NCBI GenBank assembly: GCA_020073205.1
Contig: JAIQFR010000006.1
Location: forward strand, 21,122 to 85,121
Source: Terriglobia bacterium
GTDB taxonomy: Bacteria > Acidobacteriota > Polarisedimenticolia > Polarisedimenticolales > JAIQFR01
Length of the DNA: 64,000 nt
Direction: 5' to 3'
The stretch's first letter is position 1. Each line of letters opens with the position of its first letter. The notes beneath the pieces were generated by a model. The model was given only the letters and a program-made list of their open reading frames with translations. It was not told where the DNA came from and did not search any database. The position numbers were made by a program, and so were the translations under genes. Shown in pieces: positions 16,735-23,823 of this stretch.

Positions 16735-18063
16735 TCAATCGAACAACCCGGGCCACAGATACGCGAATCGCCACCCTGGGGCCGTGACGTGTCCCGCATC
16801 GTCCGCGGAGAAGTAGAGAACGTTCTCTAGCGGGTCCGTTTCGGGAATGCCGTCGCAGCCGAACGCTCGAAGTCGGTACTCTCGCCTGCCGAGACCGATG
16901 TCGAACACGTGGTAGTCGTACGGGTTGCCGCAGAAGTCGATGAACGGCCGCGGCCAAGAGAACCACGGCCCTCCCACGAGCTCGGAGAGAGAATCCGGCC
17001 ACCGCCCGGTCTGTTCCTGGAAATACGACAGGGCCGCCGCGATTTGGGACAGGTCCTGGAACGTGCGTCGCAGGTACTCGTACCTGCCGCGGTACGGCGT
17101 CGTCTCCCCGAGCTGCGCGCCGCGAGTCACTTCGCTGTCCGCATCGAACCCCTCGCCCCCCGGCAGTCCATCCCGCCCGAGGCTCGTCAGCACGTACTCG
17201 TCCGGCCCGCTGGAGAAGACGAAGCGATGCCCGTATGGATCCACCGGGTGCAGGAACCGCTGGTAGACGGGAGCCACGTCCTCGATACGCTGCGGGTAGC
17301 GATTGTTGTCGACGCGGTACGACTCGAGGGCAACGCCAAGCTCCGACAGTTGCTGGCGAGTGAGACGTGCCGCCTCACGATCCGTGATCGCCCCGCGCGG
17401 TAGCTTGGTGAACGCGCCGTCGTCGTTTCTGATCTCGCCGCTACCCGGGAGGGCGAGGCACAAGGTGAAGTGCCCCTCCGCGGCAGTGTACTCGTAAGGC
17501 GTTGAAAGCGGACTGGCCGATGGGACCCGATCGAGAAAGACAGGGACCAGCCCTTCGAGCGTTTGTGGAACGTGCCCGTACCCGAGCCGCAGTTCGGAAT
17601 ACCGCACCACCGCGTCGGAGATCTCGTTCATCTCCTCGAGAGACCGGCGCAAGCGGTCGAATTCCCTTGCCCCTGCCGCTCGGACTCGCCGACACTCGCG
17701 ATCGTCGGACCGTGACCCGGCCTGCCGAGCGCAGACCTGGATCAAACCAATCGGATCTTCCGGGTTGACGGGAACCTCGAACGTGCTGACTCCGACGTCC
17801 GATGCCAGGTTCCGCTCTTCGATCACCTCCCCATCCACGATCAACTGGATCTCCGTGCGGGCGCCACGCCTGATCGATGCGGTGCTCGATCCTCCGAGGC
17901 TCACGACGACGTCCAGGACGTTGCCCTCCTGGAAGAAGCGGTCCGGCGGCTGAACGATCGTCGGCGCCGGCGGGCGCGCTTCCGCCCCCGAGGCGGGAAT
18001 GAGCGCCAGGATCCCGAGCGCCAAGAGCAGGGACCAGGTCATGCGAGCGGCTGATCTGGACAT
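16735..18063 (-). CDS. Secreted protein with three GspG/pseudopilin-like C-terminal modules
   Basis: Exported protein of 442 residues, signal peptide at ~8-28 (WSLLLALGILALIPASGAEA), then a beta-sandwich-like region (~35-130) and three similar modules. Each module has a helix, an RYPxxLEDL-type turn and a Gly/Asp-rich loop. Module 2 is the clearest match to the type II secretion major pseudopilin: ALESYRVDNNRYPQRIEDV, then DPYGHRFVFSSGPDEYVLTS and LGRDGLPGG. Modules 1 (VVRYSELRLGYGHVPQTLEGL) and 3 (ALSYFQEQTGRWPDSLSELV) are more diverged. No prepilin cleavage site or N-terminal pilin helix is present, so it is not itself a pilin. Function unknown. Confidence 0.7.
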   Translation of the reverse strand: MSRSAARMTWSLLLALGILALIPASGAEARPPAPTIVQPPDRFFQEGNVLDVVVSLGGSSTASIRRGARTEIQLIVDGEVIEERNLASDVGVSTFEVPVNPEDPIGLIQVCARQAGSRSDDRECRRVRAAGAREFDRLRRSLEEMNEISDAVVRYSELRLGYGHVPQTLEGLVPVFLDRVPSASPLSTPYEYTAAEGHFTLCLALPGSGEIRNDDGAFTKLPRGAITDREAARLTRQQLSELGVALESYRVDNNRYPQRIEDVAPVYQRFLHPVDPYGHRFVFSSGPDEYVLTSLGRDGLPGGEGFDADSEVTRGAQLGETTPYRGRYEYLRRTFQDLSQIAAALSYFQEQTGRWPDSLSELVGGPWFSWPRPFIDFCGNPYDYHVFDIGLGRREYRLRAFGCDGIPETDPLENVLYFSADDAGHVTAPGWRFAYLWPGLFD

Positions 18064-18551
18064 GGGACCCTCCTCCGGCCGGACTCGGCTCTTCTCACCA
18101 GAACTTGCTTCCGAGGTCGGTGGGAGTCAAGACGGTGACATCGTATGAGAGGGCAGATGACCCGCGATCATCGAGGCTCGTACGCAACCCGTGCTTGAGT
18201 GGAAACCCTTGCGTGTTGTGCACCCGTTCTCGGTCTCGGGGCCGAACGCAGGCAGTACTCTACCCTAGGTAACGCGGAGCGCTTGCCCCTTCTCGCTGAG
18301 ACGGTCGCGGCCCCGGAAGCGAAACCCCGAGGAGCAGTAAGCTCCTTCGTCACGAATGATCCGGGCTGGCGATGAGTGCTCGGGAAAGTCGTCCCGGCTT
18401 CTCCGGAGACCGTATGTGGTGAGTCCGTACATGGAGGTGGCTGGCGGGAGGTGAATTCCTCGGCAAGATGGACACCCGTTGATTCGCGGAGTTCTCGGAA
18501 CGGCAGCCGGAATCCCGCTAATCAACTGAATATGCGATAGAATCCACTCGC
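18064..18551. other. Non-coding stretch left of the tRNA relic
   Basis: 488 bp upstream of the minus-strand secreted protein gene and left of the tRNA-like sequence. It presumably holds that gene's promoter. A hairpin of about 10 bp with several wobble pairs can be drawn around 18410-18435 (CCGTATGTGG with CCGTACATGG), but no convincing known RNA fits. No gene is supported. Confidence 0.5.
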
Positions 18552-18634
18552 GCCGGAGTGGCGGAACGGGTAGACGCAAGGAACCTGAACCCCGTACCCG
18601 CAGGCGAGTCCGGGCTCGAGTCCGGACTCCGACA
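18552..18634 (+). pseudogene. tRNA-Leu-like relic
   Basis: An 83-nt class II tRNA-like sequence. The acceptor (18552-18558 with 18627-18633) pairs except for one C-A mismatch; the D-arm GCGGAACGGGTAGACGC is nearly the bacterial tRNA-Leu consensus; the T-stem is TCCGG/CCGGA with an 8-nt loop instead of 7. The anticodon arm cannot pair: the 3' strand looks canonical (CCCGTA) but the 5' strand does not complement it and no anticodon can be assigned. It therefore looks like a decayed or recombined tRNA-Leu, and no CCA follows. The vsr ribosome binding site begins 2 nt after its end, consistent with an island junction. Confidence 0.55.
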
Positions 18635-18645
18635 CAGAGGAACTG

Positions 18646-19116
18646 GTGAGTGGCGACGTCGTTTCGCGCGCCGTGCGGCGGCGGATGATGCAGGCCGTTC
18701 GACGAAGCGGTACGGAGCCCGAGCTTGCCGTCCGTCGTGCCCTCGCCAGGATCGGTGTGCGGCATCGAGCGAGTTCGTCGCGTTTGCCCGGGACGCCGGA
18801 CGTCGTCAATCTGCGACGCAGCTGGGCGATTTTCGTCCACGGTTGCTTCTGGCACGGCCATCGGAACTGCCTGAAAACGAAGGGAGGTGCAGGTGGTAGA
18901 ATCCCGGTGTCGAACCGGTCGTTTTGGACGTCGAAGATCGCAGCGAACCGCGAGCGGGACTCGCGGAAAGGTTCGGAATTGCGGCGTCGGGGATTCCGGG
19001 TCCTGACGATCTGGGAGTGTCAGTCCCGCGACAGCGCACGATTGGAGAAGATCCTGATCCGGTTCTTCACGGAGATCACCGGTCCCGAGCCTCCTCGGAA
19101 AGGGACGAGCGAATGA
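18646..19116 (+). CDS. vsr: Very-short-patch mismatch repair endonuclease
   Basis: Nicks at T:G mismatches produced when 5-methylcytosine deaminates, protecting sites of a partner C5 methyltransferase. 156 residues, near the usual Vsr length. Motifs: SRAVRRRMMQAVRRSGTEPE, catalytic Asp in LPGTPDVVNL, the zinc/active-site block FVHGCFWHGHRNC, then NRSFWTSKI and LTIWECQ. Start is a GTG at 18646 with AGAGG 5 nt upstream. Its stop overlaps the start of the methyltransferase gene (ATGA 19113-19116), the usual vsr/dcm coupling. Confidence 0.95.
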   Translation: MSGDVVSRAVRRRMMQAVRRSGTEPELAVRRALARIGVRHRASSSRLPGTPDVVNLRRSWAIFVHGCFWHGHRNCLKTKGGAGGRIPVSNRSFWTSKIAANRERDSRKGSELRRRGFRVLTIWECQSRDSARLEKILIRFFTEITGPEPPRKGTSE

Positions 19117-20342
19117 GGTCGAAGGGTAGAGCCAGCGGACTTCGTGTGGTCGGGTTGTTCGCGGGCGTAGGAGGGCTCGAGCTCGGGCTTTCACGGGCGG
19201 GCCATCACACGAAGCTGCTCTGCGAGATCGAACCGGGAGCGAAGGAGGTCCTTCGGAAGAGGTTCCCCGGGGTCGATATCCACGACGACGTCACGACGCT
19301 GAATCGACTTCCGAAGGACACCGGCCTCATCGCGGCGGGTTTCCCGTGCCAGGACCTCTCGCAAGCGGGTCAGACCCGCGGGATGGCCGGGCGCCAGTCG
19401 AGTCTCGTCGAACACGCGTTCCGGCTGCTTCGAACGCACGACGTCCCCTGGGTGCTCCTCGAGAATGTCTCCTTCATGCTCCAACTGAATCGGGGTGCCG
19501 CGATGCGATTCATCGCGGACGAGCTCGAGGCACTCGGGTACCGCTGGGCTTACCGGGTGATCGACACGAGAGCATTCGGGCTGCCGCAGCGACGGGAGCG
19601 CGTGTTTCTCCTCGCGTCGAAAGTCGCTGATCCGGCGACGGTCCTTTTCGACGGGAACGAGACGCCTCGAGAGCCGCACGCGAAACGACCGACTGCCTGC
19701 GGGTTCTACTGGACCGAAGGGCTTCGAGGCCTGGGGTGGGCCGTCGGCGCCGTACCGACCCTGAAGGGTGGTTCGACGATCGGCATACCGTCGCCGCCGG
19801 CAATCTGGACGAAAGCCGGCTCGTTCGTCACACCCGACATTCGAGACGCCGAGCGGCTCCAAGGTTTCGATCCGGACTGGACGCTCCCGGCCGAGAAGGT
19901 GTGCAAGCCGGGTCACCGCTGGAAGCTCGTTGGCAACGCGGTCTCCGTTCCCGTGGCGGAATGGATGGGTGGTCGCATCTCGGCAGCGCCCGACAAGCGT
20001 CCGGCGCTCGCGACGACGTTCAATCAGGAATCAGCCTGGCCACGCGCGGCGATGTCCGGGGAGGGTACCCGGCTGTTCGTGCGAATCTCGAGTTGGCCGG
20101 TGAGGCGGGACGCGATCTCCCTGGAGGAGTTCTTGGTCCACCCGTCGAAGCCATTGTCCGAGAAGGCGCTCGCGGGTTTCTATTCCCGCCTCTTGCGTAG
20201 CTCGCTGAATCGACCTCCGGAGTTTGACGAGGACATCCGGCATGCGCTGAAGCTCCCGGTTGAACCCCGGCGCCCGCCACGGCCGGTCGGCGCGCGGTCG
20301 AAGCGAGTCGTCGAGGCATCTGCAGGCCTCTTCGGCGAATGA
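19113..20342 (+). CDS. DNA (cytosine-5) methyltransferase
   Basis: C5-cytosine DNA methyltransferase, 409 residues. Ordered motifs: I VGLFAGVGGLELGLSRAG (SAM binding), IV GFPCQDLSQAG with the catalytic Cys, VI LLENVSFML, VIII GLPQRRERVFLLA and X RWKLVGNAVSVPVAEW. The target-recognition region between VIII and X (TLKGGSTIGIPSPPAIW and so on) sets an unknown recognition site. The extra ~90 residues after motif X have no recognised domain. ATG 19113 is taken because it overlaps the vsr stop; the frame is open further upstream only through vsr. Presumed modification enzyme for the nuclease candidate that follows 21 bp later. Confidence 0.95.
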   Translation: MRSKGRASGLRVVGLFAGVGGLELGLSRAGHHTKLLCEIEPGAKEVLRKRFPGVDIHDDVTTLNRLPKDTGLIAAGFPCQDLSQAGQTRGMAGRQSSLVEHAFRLLRTHDVPWVLLENVSFMLQLNRGAAMRFIADELEALGYRWAYRVIDTRAFGLPQRRERVFLLASKVADPATVLFDGNETPREPHAKRPTACGFYWTEGLRGLGWAVGAVPTLKGGSTIGIPSPPAIWTKAGSFVTPDIRDAERLQGFDPDWTLPAEKVCKPGHRWKLVGNAVSVPVAEWMGGRISAAPDKRPALATTFNQESAWPRAAMSGEGTRLFVRISSWPVRRDAISLEEFLVHPSKPLSEKALAGFYSRLLRSSLNRPPEFDEDIRHALKLPVEPRRPPRPVGARSKRVVEASAGLFGE

Positions 20343-20363
20343 GCCGGGTCGGGATTCGAGCGA

Positions 20364-21293
20364 ATGAAGACCAAGAAGAAAGGCAAGCGGGCGGGGAGAG
20401 GCAAGTCTTCGGCGGTACTGCGCGCGATCGTCTCGTTCGCTGATGCGCTGGAGAGGTCCAGACCTCGCCCGACGGAAAACGCGCACCGCGACAAGAAGAA
20501 GAACTACGCCCAGCGCCTTTCGAACAACTTGGCGATCCTCCTCGCGAACAAGCTTCGCCCCATCAAGCCGTTCGGTGCGGTTCTTCCCGAGTCCGATGGT
20601 TCCGGTACCGAGAGTGGAAGCGCGAGCGGAACGACGAAGAAAGCGAAACGCACCGATGTCCGCTACGCGACGGCTACGACAGGGTTGGAGCTGCTCGTTT
20701 CGATAAAGACGCTCAACTTCAGGGATACGAAGACACATCGCGAGACCGGGACGGTCACCTTCGGCCGTTACACGAAGAACATGGTTCGGAACGACCACGA
20801 GTTGCGGGCCGAAGCGATGGACCATCACGAACGGTTCCCTTATGCCGTGATGGTCGCTTTGTTCTTCCTCCCGGTAGCGGCTTGCGACGACGGCGAGAAT
20901 GACAAGTCGTCCTTCGCACACGCCGTCGTGACGTTCAGGCCCCGTGCCGGTCGCTCCGATCCGTCGGATCCAGCTGCCAAGTTCGAGCGCTTGTTCATCG
21001 GGCTGTATGAGCAGGATGGTTCACCGCCGCGCGTCGGCTTCGTGGATGTGATGAAGGCCCCGCCACGGCGGGGACGTCCACCCTGGCCGGACGAACAGGA
21101 CGACCCGGTGCGCGGCGGGAAGATGCTCACGCTGGATGAGGTCATCGCGGAGATTGTCCGCGAGTACGGCATACGCAACCGAACGTACATCCGGTGGGCA
21201 GATGAAGCCGAAACCGGGAAGCCCCCTGTCGTTGTCGTCGAAGCCGACGCGGACGAGACCGAAGAGAACGAGGTCAACCCCGATTCTCAGTAA
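20364..21293 (+). CDS. Putative restriction endonuclease partner of the methyltransferase (unrecognised family)
   Basis: A 309-residue protein with a very basic N-terminus (MKTKKKGKRAGRGK) and acidic C-terminus. The core has TDVRYATATTGLELLVSIKT followed by LNFRD, which resembles the D...xIK strand pair of PD-(D/E)xK nucleases (Asp before a Gly turn, then a hydrophobic strand ending in Lys), although the usual Asp/Glu two residues before the Lys is Ser. Conserved-looking RYTKNMVRNDHELRAEAMD follows. It is third in the vsr-methyltransferase operon (21-bp gap), exactly where a cognate nuclease is expected. Assignment rests on context and this weak motif; it could instead be an accessory protein. 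Confidence 0.6.
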   Translation: MKTKKKGKRAGRGKSSAVLRAIVSFADALERSRPRPTENAHRDKKKNYAQRLSNNLAILLANKLRPIKPFGAVLPESDGSGTESGSASGTTKKAKRTDVRYATATTGLELLVSIKTLNFRDTKTHRETGTVTFGRYTKNMVRNDHELRAEAMDHHERFPYAVMVALFFLPVAACDDGENDKSSFAHAVVTFRPRAGRSDPSDPAAKFERLFIGLYEQDGSPPRVGFVDVMKAPPRRGRPPWPDEQDDPVRGGKMLTLDEVIAEIVREYGIRNRTYIRWADEAETGKPPVVVVEADADETEENEVNPDSQ

Positions 21294-21445
21294 GGCCCCC
21301 CTCTCCTGTGACCTCCTCTCCCAGCATGGCGTCGGCGAGGGCGCGGTCCCCGGAGCGACCGAGGCACCGCACTCACGCTCCGCCGCGCGGATGGTCCCAC
21401 CGCCTCGAAAGTCCCGGTACGTCCCTACGTCTCTCCCGGGGTGCT

Positions 21446-21910
21446 TCAACCCTGGTCCCGGGGTTGCCGTCCGCGGCACGACGAGCACAGCCCCCCCATC
21501 TCGAGCCTCACCACCTCGGGGGTGAACCCCGTCTCCCGCTCGACCTTCCGCTTGAGCTCCTCCCAGAACTCCCCGCCGGGCTCCTCCACGCGGCCGCACG
21601 AGGTGCAAACCAGGTGGATGTGGAAGGTGCTCGGGCGGACCTCGTAGAAGTGGCGCTCGCCGGTCACGTGCATGAGGTCCAGCTCGTCCACCAGGCCGAG
21701 GCGCTTCAGGCGGTTCAGCGTGCGGTAGACGGTCGCGCGGTGGATGGTCGGATCGCGGCGCTTGGCCAGCTTGAACACGGTCTCCGCGTCGAGGTGGGTC
21801 TCCGCCCCCTCGAGCAGCTCCGCCAGGAGGCGCCGCTGGTCGGTGAGCCTCATGCCTCCGGACTTCATGCGCTCGACGAGGGATCCCGCTCGATCCTGGT
21901 CGGTGTTCAT
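21446..21910 (-). CDS. Fur-family transcriptional regulator
   Basis: Metal-responsive repressor (Fur/Zur/PerR family), 154 residues, cytoplasmic DNA binder. Winged helix ~15-95 (RLTDQRRLLAELL, HRATVYRTLNRLKRLGLVDE), then the dimer/metal domain with FHIHLVCTSCGRVEEPG and a second Cys pair in LEMGGLCSSCRG that would form the structural zinc site. Which metal or stress it senses cannot be told from sequence alone. ATG 21910 is chosen over an upstream start at 21970, which lies within the adjacent kinase gene. It follows the adenosine-specific kinase gene by 10 bp on the same strand. Confidence 0.93.
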   Translation of the reverse strand: MNTDQDRAGSLVERMKSGGMRLTDQRRLLAELLEGAETHLDAETVFKLAKRRDPTIHRATVYRTLNRLKRLGLVDELDLMHVTGERHFYEVRPSTFHIHLVCTSCGRVEEPGGEFWEELKRKVERETGFTPEVVRLEMGGLCSSCRGRQPRDQG

Positions 21911-21920
21911 GGGCGCGGCC

Positions 21921-22406
21921 TCACGAGAGCTTGTAGCCGATCTTGCGGAGGAAGTCGATCCGGTGCGCACGGTCCGCCGGGGACTCGACTCCCTTGGGGG
22001 AAGCTCCGTCCACGACGCCGAGGATCGCGCGCCCTCCGTCGTGCTCCGCCACGATCACGGTCGCGGGGTTGGCGGTGGCGCAGAAGATCCGGCAGACCTC
22101 GGGGACCGACTTCAAGGCGTTCAGGACGTTCACCGGGAAGGCGTTCTCGAGGAACAGGATGAACGAGTGACCGGCGCCGATCGCGGTGGCGTTTCTCGCG
22201 GCCAGCTCTTGGAGTTTCTCGTCATTGCCGCTCACCCGCACCAGGCACGGGCCCGACGCCTCGCAGAACGCCAGGCCGAACTTCGCGGCGGGGACGGTGC
22301 CGACGACCGCCTCGTGGACGTCCTCGACGGTCTTGATGAAGTGCGACTGGCCCAGCACGAAGTTCATGTCCTGGGGCTTGTCGATCCTCACCGCGATCAG
22401 GTTCAT
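21921..22406 (-). CDS. Adenosine-specific kinase family protein (PF04008)
   Basis: A 161-residue protein matching the small adenosine-specific kinase family known mainly from thermophilic archaea and bacteria. Characteristic blocks: VRIDKPQDMNFVLGQSHFIK, KFGLAFCEASGPCLVRVSGN, GAGHSFILFLENAFPVNVLN, VCRIFCATANPATVIVAE and RAILGVVDGASPKGVE. The family name rests on a structural-genomics activity; physiological role is poorly defined. GGGAGG lies 5 nt before ATG 22406. It sits between the CNNM transporter and fur genes on the same strand, so the three may form an operon. Confidence 0.9.
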   Translation of the reverse strand: MNLIAVRIDKPQDMNFVLGQSHFIKTVEDVHEAVVGTVPAAKFGLAFCEASGPCLVRVSGNDEKLQELAARNATAIGAGHSFILFLENAFPVNVLNALKSVPEVCRIFCATANPATVIVAEHDGGRAILGVVDGASPKGVESPADRAHRIDFLRKIGYKLS

Positions 22407-22438
22407 CGTCGCCTCCCGTTCGGACGGCGGTCGGACCG

Positions 22439-23749
22439 TCATGACTTGGGAACTTCCTCCCGCGCGTGCACCAGGAGCCGCAGGATGCGGCGGCCGCGCA
22501 CCCGCGTGACCTCGACGCGGCGCCCCCCGAGCACCACGGTGTCGCCGACCTTCGCGATCCTTCCGAGCCGGGCCAGGAGGAGGCCGCCCAGCGTGTCCAC
22601 CTTCTCGTCCACGTCCTCGTGGATCGAGAGCTTCTCCTCGATCTCGTCGAGGGGGAGCGTCGCGTCCACGGAGAAGCGGCCCGAGCCGGCGTCCAGGACC
22701 TTCGGCGGCTCCTGGTCGAACTCGTCCTGGATCTCTCCCGTCAGCTCCTCGAGGACGTCCTCGAGGGTCACCATGCCCGACGTGCCGCCGTACTCGTCCA
22801 GGACGATGGCGAGGTGCAGGTGCTGCTTCTGGAAGACGGCCAGGGCCCGCTCGAGCCTCAGGCTCTCGGGCAGGAGCAGCGGCTCCCTCGCCACGACTTT
22901 GAGATCGGCGTCCTCTTCCCGCCCCGACGGCGAAAGGAACAGGTCCTTGATGTTCACGACCCCGATCACGTGGTCGAGGTCGCCGTCGCAGAGCGGGTAG
23001 CGCGTGTGCCCCCCGTCGCGGGCGACGGCGAGGTTCGCGGCATACGGGCGGTTCACGTCGAGGAACGCCACGTCCCCCCGCGGCACCATGACCTGGCGCA
23101 CGGTCCGGTCGGCGAAATCGAGGGCGTTCTCGAGGAGCCTGGCGTGGGTCGCGGAGATCGCGCCGGCGGCGTGGCTCCCGGCGAGGATCATCCTGAGCTC
23201 CTCCCCGCTGTGAGCGGCGTCGGCGGCGGCGGCGGGGGCGAGCCCCAGCGCGCGCACGGTGAGCGCCGCGGCGCCGCTGAGCGCCGCGATCAAGGGGTAG
23301 AACGCCGCGTGGAAGACCCGGATCGGCCGCGAGACCAGGAGCGCGATCCCCTCGGGACGCTCCAGGGCGAGGATCTTCGGGGCCTGCTCTCCCACGACGA
23401 CGTGGAGCGCGGTGATGACCAGGAACGCGGCGGTGAGCGACGCGGTGTGCACCGCCACGCTCCGCTCCGGGCCGCCTCCCGGGAACAACGGTTCGATGAG
23501 CCGGCCGAAGGCCGGCTCGCCGACCCAACCCAGGCCGAGTGAGGCGAGCGTGATGCCGAGCTGGCAGGCGGACAGGTAGGCGTTGAGGTTCCGCAGCACC
23601 TCGCGGACGGCGGCGGCCCGCTTGAGCCCGCTCGCGACCCTCTCCTCGATCCGGGTGTCGCGGACCTTGACGATGGCGAACTCGGTGGCGACGAAGAACG
23701 CGTTGAGCAGCACGAGTCCGAGCGCGAGAAGAACGTAGAGTAGGGTCAT
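22439..23749 (-). CDS. CNNM/CorC (HlyC)-family transporter with CBS pair
   Basis: Membrane protein of 436 residues related to CNNM/MpfA magnesium-efflux proteins. Residues ~1-190 form a DUF21 transmembrane domain (LLYVLLALGLVLLNAFFVAT, LGITLASLGLGWVGEP). The CBS pair follows (~205-330: MVPRGDVAFLDV, GHTRYPLCDGDLDHVIGVVN, LAIVLDEYGGTSGMVTLEDV) and a C-terminal CorC_HlyC domain (~345-430). The likely role is Mg2+ or other divalent cation export gated by adenine nucleotides. Upstream of the adenosine-specific kinase and fur genes, which hints at metal homeostasis. Confidence 0.93.
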   Translation of the reverse strand: MTLLYVLLALGLVLLNAFFVATEFAIVKVRDTRIEERVASGLKRAAAVREVLRNLNAYLSACQLGITLASLGLGWVGEPAFGRLIEPLFPGGGPERSVAVHTASLTAAFLVITALHVVVGEQAPKILALERPEGIALLVSRPIRVFHAAFYPLIAALSGAAALTVRALGLAPAAAADAAHSGEELRMILAGSHAAGAISATHARLLENALDFADRTVRQVMVPRGDVAFLDVNRPYAANLAVARDGGHTRYPLCDGDLDHVIGVVNIKDLFLSPSGREEDADLKVVAREPLLLPESLRLERALAVFQKQHLHLAIVLDEYGGTSGMVTLEDVLEELTGEIQDEFDQEPPKVLDAGSGRFSVDATLPLDEIEEKLSIHEDVDEKVDTLGGLLLARLGRIAKVGDTVVLGGRRVEVTRVRGRRILRLLVHAREEVPKS

Positions 23750-23823
23750 GGTCGAGTGCCTAGCGGACGAGGGGTCCGCGCGGCCGCCGGGCCAGTATAC
23801 CAGCGAGGGAGCCGCCCACGCGC

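Noticed and set aside
18395-18450. Hairpin resembling group II intron domain V (GAGACCGTATGTGGTGA...)
   Set aside because: Only the 5' arm resembles domain V; the 3' arm lacks the expected complementary sequence and no reverse transcriptase or intron boundary is present.
18265-19194. Minus-strand frame across the tRNA relic and vsr
   Set aside because: No domain or ribosome binding site and it is antisense to vsr.
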